This document shows, one piece after another, positions 58,662 to 64,000 of a DNA stretch of 64,000 nt. Source of the DNA: Thermoanaerobacteraceae bacterium (lineage in GTDB: Bacteria > Bacillota > JADQBR01); the NCBI GenBank assembly GCA_017656305.1, contig JACDOG010000005.1, positions 62,001 to 126,000 on the forward strand. The letters are read 5' to 3'. How positions within the stretch are numbered: the stretch's first letter is position 1; the number at the start of each line of letters is the position of its first letter. The notes under the pieces were generated by a model, which saw only the letters and a list, made by a program, of their open reading frames with translations, was not told where the DNA came from and did no database searches. The translations under genes were made by a program, and so were the position numbers.

Positions 58662-60785
58662 TTGCTAGATATTCTAAGCAGGGAATTTGCCATACCTAAA
58701 CAAAATGTCCAAGCAGTTATCAAGCTGCTGAAAGAAGGCAACACCATACCTTTTATCGCCCGCTACCGCAAGGAAATGACCGGCGGCTTGGATGACCAGA
58801 CACTGCGGCAGCTGGCGGAACGGTTAAACTACCTGGAAAAGCTGGAGCAGAGAAAGCAGGAGATTTTGCAGGCCATTGACAAACAGGGCAAGCTGACCGG
58901 CCATTTGGAAGCGAAAATCAATAAAGCCGATACACTGGCCAAACTGGAAGACCTGTACCGCCCGTATAAGCAAAAGAAAAGCACCCGGGCAGCCAAAGCC
59001 AGAGAAAAGGGCCTGGAACCGCTGGCTGAGATAATTTTGGCACAGGATACAGCCATTACCGAGGAGCTTCTAGCACCTTACGTCAATCCTCACAAGGAAC
59101 TTACCAATACCCATGACTGCTTACAGGGCGCTTTAGACATCATCGCCGAGTGGGTATCTGATAATGCAGACCTGCGCCAGTGGCTCAGAGATTTGGCCTT
59201 TAAAGAAGGCATACTAGCAACCAGCGGTAAGGAAGGTATTTACGATAGCCCGTACCGGGATTATAACAACTACCGGGAAAGCGTCTCCACGATACCGGCA
59301 CACCGTATTCTGGCAGTGAACCGTGCGGAAAAAGAAGAGTTCCTGACTGTAAGTATCCATCTGCCTTGGGACAAAATTCTTGCCCATTACGAGAAGCACT
59401 ATATTAAGGAAACTTCCGCCTGTGCCGCAGTTTTGCGGGAGGCCATTACGGATGCGTTGAAACGACTCATCCTGCCGGCCATCAAGCGCGAAGTCCGCAG
59501 CACCCTGACAGAGAAGGCAGAAAGACAAGCAATCCGGGTTTTTAGGAAAAACTTGCATAAGCTGTTATTGCAGGCACCCGTCATCGGAAAAAAAATCCTG
59601 GCAATTGACCCCGGTTACCGGACCGGGTGCAAGGTAGCTGCCGTCGATGAGTTTGGCAATCTTTTAACAACTGCAACCATTTACCCCAATGCCCCGCAAT
59701 ATGACTCGGTACAGGCAGCTAAAACTTTGCTGGAAATTATTGAGAAGCATGGCATAGATTTAATCGCCATCGGTAATGGTACTGCCTCGCAGGAAACAAA
59801 AAAGTTTGTGGCCAGTCTCATTCAGGAACACCACCTGGAAATCAGCTATACCATTGTCAACGAAGCCGGTGCCAGTGTGTACTCGGCCTCAGAAGTTGCC
59901 CGGGAAGAATTTCCCGACCTGGACGTGTCACTGCGCAGCGCGGTGAGTCTGGCCCGCAGGCTGCAGGACCCCCTGGCGGAACTGGTAAAAATAGACCCCA
60001 AGGCAATTGGCGTGGGTCAATACCAGCATGATGTCAATCAAAAAGCCCTCACCAAAGCCCTTGAAGGAGTAGTTGAGGACTGCGTCAACAGCGTCGGGGT
60101 AAATTTAAATACCGCTTCCGCCCAGCTATTGCAGTTTGTGGCCGGTTTAACGCCGGCTATCTGCAGCAAAATAATTCAATACCGGGAAACCAACGGCTTT
60201 TTTAGTAACAGAAAACAGTTATTGGATGTCCCCGGATTGGGGCCAAAAACCTTTGAACAATGTGCGGGATTTCTACGTATTCCCGATGGCAACAACCCGC
60301 TGGACAACACGGCTGTCCACCCGGAAAGTTATGCAGTGGTGCAGGCATTAAGCGAAAAGTTAGGGAAAACCCTAAGGGAAATATTAGGTGACAAACCCTT
60401 GCTGCAATCGTTGCAGCCGGAACAGCTGGCTTCAGAACTGGAGGTAGGCCTACCCACGCTAAAGGACATCCTGCAGGAACTGCAAAAGCCCGGTAGAGAC
60501 CCCAGAGAAGACCGATTTCCACCACTCTTCAGACAGGATATCCTGGAATTGGATGACCTGAAGCCGGGCATGCAACTGCAGGGTGTGGTACGCAATGTGG
60601 TAGATTTTGGGGCGTTTGTGGATATCGGCGTGCATCAGGACGGCCTGATACATATTTCCCAGCTGAGTGAAAGTTTTGTCAAACACCCGCTGGATGTAGT
60701 TAACGTCGGTGATATAGTCACGGTTACCGTTTTGGATGTAGATGTTTCTCGCAGGCGTATCAGTCTCTCGTTAATTGCAGGTTAA
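58662..60785 (+). CDS. tex: Tex family RNA-binding protein
   Basis: 707 residues. Helical N-terminal part (IPFIARYRKEMTGGLDDQTLRQLAERLNYLEKLEQRKQEIL), a YqgF/RNase H-like domain (ILAIDPGYRTGCKVAAVDEFGNLL), HhH motifs (VNLNTASAQLLQFVAGLTPAICSKIIQYRETNGFFSNRKQLLDVPGLGPKTFEQCAGFLRI) and a C-terminal S1 domain (GMQLQGVVRNVVDFGAFVDIGVHQDGLIHISQLS). Tex takes part in transcription and RNA handling. The TTG start at 58662 follows GAGGTG. It ends at a terminator. Confidence 0.96.
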   Translation: MLDILSREFAIPKQNVQAVIKLLKEGNTIPFIARYRKEMTGGLDDQTLRQLAERLNYLEKLEQRKQEILQAIDKQGKLTGHLEAKINKADTLAKLEDLYRPYKQKKSTRAAKAREKGLEPLAEIILAQDTAITEELLAPYVNPHKELTNTHDCLQGALDIIAEWVSDNADLRQWLRDLAFKEGILATSGKEGIYDSPYRDYNNYRESVSTIPAHRILAVNRAEKEEFLTVSIHLPWDKILAHYEKHYIKETSACAAVLREAITDALKRLILPAIKREVRSTLTEKAERQAIRVFRKNLHKLLLQAPVIGKKILAIDPGYRTGCKVAAVDEFGNLLTTATIYPNAPQYDSVQAAKTLLEIIEKHGIDLIAIGNGTASQETKKFVASLIQEHHLEISYTIVNEAGASVYSASEVAREEFPDLDVSLRSAVSLARRLQDPLAELVKIDPKAIGVGQYQHDVNQKALTKALEGVVEDCVNSVGVNLNTASAQLLQFVAGLTPAICSKIIQYRETNGFFSNRKQLLDVPGLGPKTFEQCAGFLRIPDGNNPLDNTAVHPESYAVVQALSEKLGKTLREILGDKPLLQSLQPEQLASELEVGLPTLKDILQELQKPGRDPREDRFPPLFRQDILELDDLKPGMQLQGVVRNVVDFGAFVDIGVHQDGLIHISQLSESFVKHPLDVVNVGDIVTVTVLDVDVSRRRISLSLIAG

Positions 60786-60814
60786 AATTATCTCCCTCTC
60801 AGTTTGCATCAATC

Positions 60815-60846
60815 AAGCGCAGTCATAAAACCTGACTGCGCTTTGA
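60815..60846. terminator. Terminator after tex
   Basis: AAGCGCAGTCA (60815-60825) and TGACTGCGCTT (60833-60843), 11 bp. Confidence 0.85.
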
Positions 60847-60851
60847 AAATA

Positions 60852-61382
60852 CTATTCATCAATGGTAAACTGCCAACCACACCAGTAACCCTCCGGCTTG
60901 GGATCCGGCGGACAAGCCAGGCAGCGGGTCTCAATTCGCGGGTCAATAGTCCTGGCAAATTCACCATATTCTACCAGGCCCACGGGCTTGCATGGATGCT
61001 GAGGCATGTTCTTGCGATTTCTCGCAGCCTGCACGCGGCATTCCACCATATAGAAATTCAGGGTCCTGGTATCGGGACGCTCGATTTTCCACTGGTTAAT
61101 CAGGGCATACATACGCAACCGCAGAGCCTGTTCCAGGGCATCCAGGCCCCCTCCTTCATCTATCCCAAAACGTTTTATAATTCGCTTGGCTTCAATAACA
61201 GTAAATTTTTTCCAAGCATTCTTGTTAAATTCGTTTGCCTTTTCAATACCGTAAGCCTTCTCCACTTCCTGAAACCACAAGCCATCGTGCGCTAGCCAGT
61301 TTTTCGTAGCATCAGTAAGATACGCCAGCAATTCTTCCTTGGTCAAATCTTTAAAATCTCGCAACTCATGTACCCTCCCCAA
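60852..61382 (-). CDS. DUF6125-type cytosolic protein, function unknown
   Basis: 176 residues: LTKEELLAYLTDATKNWLAHDGLWFQEVEKAYGIEKANEFNKNAWKKFTVIEAKRIIKRFGI, then RPDTRTLNFYMVECRVQAARNRKNMPQHPCKPVGLVEYGEFARTIDPRIETRCLACPPDPKPEGYWCGWQF. Five cysteines in the C-terminal half (ECR, HPCK, RCLACP, YWCG) suggest a metal or substrate site. The same pattern recurs in anaerobes annotated as DUF6125; no reaction is known. It is a single gene; an in-frame ATG or GTG a few codons in could be the real start. Confidence 0.65.
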   Translation of the reverse strand: MGRVHELRDFKDLTKEELLAYLTDATKNWLAHDGLWFQEVEKAYGIEKANEFNKNAWKKFTVIEAKRIIKRFGIDEGGGLDALEQALRLRMYALINQWKIERPDTRTLNFYMVECRVQAARNRKNMPQHPCKPVGLVEYGEFARTIDPRIETRCLACPPDPKPEGYWCGWQFTIDE

Positions 61383-61500
61383 AAAACATTCCCTTACTAG
61401 TATAACTAAAAATTACCATTGTCTCAATTGAAAATTTTGAATATTTAGCAAATCTGTGCTGGCTTTCAATTGCCAGCACAACCCAGGGATAATTTCGGTT

Positions 61501-62313
61501 CTATCTTTCAATACTTCTAAATATCGGTTTTTGCTCACGAAATGTAGTGACATATTTAAATCCGGCCCGTCTCAGCAAATCCATAGCTTCATCCAATTTC
61601 AAACCAATATTTGCGGTATTGTGCGCGTCTGACCCCACGGTAATTATTTCCCCGCCCAGCTGACGATACAGGCAGATAACGTCAAAATCAGGCAGGCTGC
61701 AATCCAAACCGTAGCGGTACCCGGACATGTTAACCTCTATGCCGCGCCCGGTATGGATGAGTTCCTTTAAAGTATCCTCAATAATGTCATAATAATCTTT
61801 CCAGTTAATATCCCTGCTCTGGCAATTCAAGTATCTTACATACCTTTTAATTAAGTCTAAATGTCCGACCACATTAAAGTGCCGGTAATTTTTCACCTGC
61901 TCGTTCAGGGCAATAAAGTAATCAGTCAGGGCTTCTTTGCAGGTTTTCCCTTGAAAAAACGCCCCGTCATGTAAATCCCCATCATCCACCACGTGAACGG
62001 AGCCAAGGACAAAATCAAACCGCCCCTGTTCGGTAAATTTACAGCTGGCTTCATAACCCGAGGGGTGTAGACCCACCTCCACACCGCGCACCAGCACCAG
62101 CCGGCCCCGGTATTCAGCTTGCAAGGTAGCAATTTCCCGAATATAATCATCATAATCAAAGTCCCACTGCAGCTCACTATCGGGATAAATAACATCCAAA
62201 TGCTCGGTAAACGCTATTTCCCGAATCCCCTTTTTCACTGCAGCAGCACATGCCTCAGCCATGGGCATATTGGAATCTGCGGAAAAATCGGTGTGAACAT
62301 GGTAATCAAACAT
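61501..62313 (-). CDS. PHP-domain histidinol-phosphatase-like hydrolase
   Basis: 270 residues with PHP metal motifs FDYHVHTDFSADSNMPM (residues 2-18), EIAFTEHLDVIYPDSE, RGVEVGLHP, DFVLGSVHVVDDGDLHDG, FNVVGHLDLIKRYVRY and TVGSDAHN. This fits the HisJ/HisK class of histidinol phosphatases, though the PHP superfamily has other phosphatases. No his gene is adjacent, so the histidine role is inferred from family only. The ATG at 62311-62313 is preferred to the frame from 62370. Confidence 0.85.
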   Translation of the reverse strand: MFDYHVHTDFSADSNMPMAEACAAAVKKGIREIAFTEHLDVIYPDSELQWDFDYDDYIREIATLQAEYRGRLVLVRGVEVGLHPSGYEASCKFTEQGRFDFVLGSVHVVDDGDLHDGAFFQGKTCKEALTDYFIALNEQVKNYRHFNVVGHLDLIKRYVRYLNCQSRDINWKDYYDIIEDTLKELIHTGRGIEVNMSGYRYGLDCSLPDFDVICLYRQLGGEIITVGSDAHNTANIGLKLDEAMDLLRRAGFKYVTTFREQKPIFRSIER

Positions 62314-62779
62314 GTGAAAAAACCTTTCTGAACAACATATTCTTAAATTTATTCTTTCCCAAAGCATCAATTCCTGCCTTAACCAATGACTGCAATAAGA
62401 AAAATTTACCCTATAACAAAACCATATGCTTATAGTAATTTTCTATGCTTTTTCGCTGGGTTTCCATACGTCATTTGCAAATCCACTACTTTTCTGACGT
62501 GACAAGACGCTTTTTGCTGACGGATTTTACTCAAAATACATAATTTACGCTGCTAAATTCAATATTATTTTTAAAATTGTTCAGATTATGTGTCATATTG
62601 ACCGAAATTGTCGAAGCAAGTTATTATCAAACACAAGATACTGTCACTTTTTAACTTTACTTGTGCCTTAATTAACAAGCGTTACCAGATTGAACCAGTA
62701 TCAAACAAAAATTGAGGAGGTGAATTAACAGCCAACTTAAGGCGCTTTTTTTGTTAAATACTAGGGGAGGTCATAACTA
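62314..62779. other. 466-bp gap with one promoter candidate
   Basis: No gene. TTGACC (62598-62603) and TATTAT (62622-62627), spacer 18, could drive the cytochrome gene. A GAGGAGGTG ribosome-like site at about 62714-62722 has no start codon after it. Confidence 0.5.
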
Positions 62780-64000
62780 ATGAAAAAATTACTTGCTATT
62801 TTGTTAATTACGGTAGCGGCATTTGTCCTGCTTACCGGATGCAGTGTGGATACCGACACACCCGGCCAGCAGGATACCAATGCCGCCGAAGACACCGGAC
62901 AGCAAGAAGCTGCCGAAGAAACCGACAAGGACAGCGGTGCGGTCGCTGTGGACCACAGCCAGCTGACCGGCCCGTTTGAAACTCCGCAGGATGTAACCAG
63001 GCAGTGCTTAACCTGCCATTCTGACGTGGCCGCTGATATCATGCAGACATATCACTGGAATTGGGCAGGTTCCAATCCCAATATAGTAGGCCACGAAAGC
63101 GACACCGATCTGGGTAAGAAAAACGGCATTAACAACTTCTGTATCGCCACTGCTTCCAATGAACCGGTATGTACCAAATGTCATATTGGTTACGGCCCCG
63201 AGTTTGCTGGCGAGGAAAACATTGATTGCCTGGTATGCCATGCTACCAACGGCCAATACCAGAAGGGCAAGAACGGTATGCCGGCAGAAGGGGTTGATCT
63301 GGTGGCTGCCGCCCAAAGTGTCGGCAAACCAACCGTCAAGAACTGTGGCACATGTCATTTCTACGCCGGCGGCGGTGATGCGGTAAAACAGGGTGATTTG
63401 GACTCCACATTACTGGATGCCACCGCAGAACACGACGTGCATCTGGGCGGACAGGGTATGGCCTGTGTGGACTGCCACGCAGGAGATAATCATAAGATAA
63501 AGGGAACCAGTATCCATGTTGAACCCACCGAAGGCAGCGTGGGCTGTGATAGCTGTCATGGCAGTGAACCGCACGAAAACGGCACTTTGAATAATCACCT
63601 GAATACCGTTGCCTGCCAAACCTGTCACATTCCCACATTTGCCCGGGGACAAGCAACAAAAATATACTGGGACTGGTCAACTGCCGGACAGGATAAGGAA
63701 GCTACAAAAGACAAGTACGGCAAGGAAACCTACAACAAGAAGAAAGGTTCCTTTGTTTGGGCCAAGGACGTTACACCAACCTATGCCTGGTACAACGGTA
63801 AAGTGGACCGCTATCTCGTCGGCGATCCCATTAATGAAAACGGGGTAACAGTTCTAGCAAAGCCCGTAGGTAGTATAGATGACCCGGACGCAAAAATTTA
63901 CCCGTTCAAGGTAATGAAGGGCAAGCAGCCTGCAGATGCCAAGTACAATTACCTGCTGACGCCAAACGTAGTGGGTTTCTGGCAACATTTTGATTGGGAC
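62780..64000 (+). CDS. Multiheme cytochrome c lipoprotein, octaheme tetrathionate reductase-like (cut by window end)
   Basis: 407 residues are visible with no stop. A signal peptide ends in the lipobox LLTGC (Cys21), then a Asp/Glu/Gln-rich linker. Seven CxxCH heme motifs follow (residues 76-80, 131-135, 150-154, 189-193, 229-233, 256-260, 279-283). The segment NNFCIATASNEPVCTKCHIGYG matches the octaheme tetrathionate reductase family. As a surface lipoprotein it could reduce tetrathionate, nitrite, hydroxylamine or sulfite, or serve as an electron conduit. GGGGAGG precedes ATG 62780. Confidence 0.88.
   Translation, partial: MKKLLAILLITVAAFVLLTGCSVDTDTPGQQDTNAAEDTGQQEAAEETDKDSGAVAVDHSQLTGPFETPQDVTRQCLTCHSDVAADIMQTYHWNWAGSNPNIVGHESDTDLGKKNGINNFCIATASNEPVCTKCHIGYGPEFAGEENIDCLVCHATNGQYQKGKNGMPAEGVDLVAAAQSVGKPTVKNCGTCHFYAGGGDAVKQGDLDSTLLDATAEHDVHLGGQGMACVDCHAGDNHKIKGTSIHVEPTEGSVGCDSCHGSEPHENGTLNNHLNTVACQTCHIPTFARGQATKIYWDWSTAGQDKEATKDKYGKETYNKKKGSFVWAKDVTPTYAWYNGKVDRYLVGDPINENGVTVLAKPVGSIDDPDAKIYPFKVMKGKQPADAKYNYLLTPNVVGFWQHFDWD

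Noticed and set aside
1-64000. CRISPR arrays, tRNA and rRNA genes, complete insertion sequences
   Set aside because: I saw no regularly spaced repeats, no cloverleaf-like tRNA ends, no rRNA blocks and no intact transposase.

Overview
The window looks like chromosomal DNA of an anaerobic, probably spore-forming Bacillota (Firmicutes) of the Peptococcaceae/Dethiobacter kind. This rests on gene order (lonC-rplI-yybS, rpsF-ssb-rpsR, DUF951 beside mscS), on Firmicute-type small genes (YqhV, SdpRI), and on a reductive-type dissimilatory sulfite reductase locus beside a monofunctional CO dehydrogenase. The taxon is an inference; no rRNA or tRNA gene was found.

Region 1 (1-12.3 kb, mostly minus strand) is housekeeping: lonC (cut by the window edge), rplI, yybS, a MazG-like gene, rpsR-ssb-rpsF, ychF, DUF951, mscS, a HEAT-repeat protein, yedF, selD (with an in-frame UGA read as selenocysteine), an M18 aminopeptidase, cvpA and panB. 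Region 2 (12.3-31.6 kb) is mixed. It holds a strong promoter running into a hairpin, a TPP-riboswitch operon (thiM-thiE-HAD phosphatase-thiD), comA-comB for sulfolactate, an MFS and an EamA transporter, a DUF3343-UroD-like-DUF1858 group, an orphan ilvH, sdpRI with a clear operator, pncC, a permease pair, a rhodanese-fused persulfide/CoA-disulfide reductase and a LysR regulator.

Region 3 (32-54.7 kb) is the core. On the minus strand, one unit reads ferredoxin-dsrA-dsrB-dsrD-small protein-dsrC. A second unit upstream reads RsbRD-like protein-dsrK-dsrJ-dsrO-dsrP-dsrM, with dsrM last instead of first. A third unit reads persulfide reductase-cbiA/dsrN-sigma factor-dsrM2-dsrK2. Together they encode sulfite reduction by siroheme DsrAB, the sulfur carrier DsrC, membrane electron input through DsrMKJOP and a second DsrMK, amidation of siroheme (CbiA/DsrN) and persulfide handling. 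CRP/FNR-type palindromes lie before both the dsrAB and the dsrK units. Next to them are an AsrC-like siroheme protein with a double-HTH regulator and a nitrilase-family enzyme, and, on the plus strand, a YeiH-type putative sulfate exporter with a small membrane partner. No sat, aprAB or qmo is in the window, so the source of sulfite (sulfate, thiosulfate, sulfur disproportionation or sulfonates) is open.

Region 4 (54.7-64 kb) has the decayed remains of a siroheme-pathway methyltransferase (cobA/sumT), cooS, a radical SAM gene, a probably frameshifted mini-gene, tex, a DUF6125-type gene, a PHP phosphatase and the start of a multiheme cytochrome c lipoprotein of the octaheme tetrathionate reductase family, cut by the window end.

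Most unusual items: a 143-nt element closed by a perfect 12-bp inverted repeat after dsrK2, the sigma factor inside a dsr operon, the operator-like palindromes on both dsr units, the cobA relic, several very short candidate genes, and a 46-codon frame with an internal UGA beside the AsrC-like gene.
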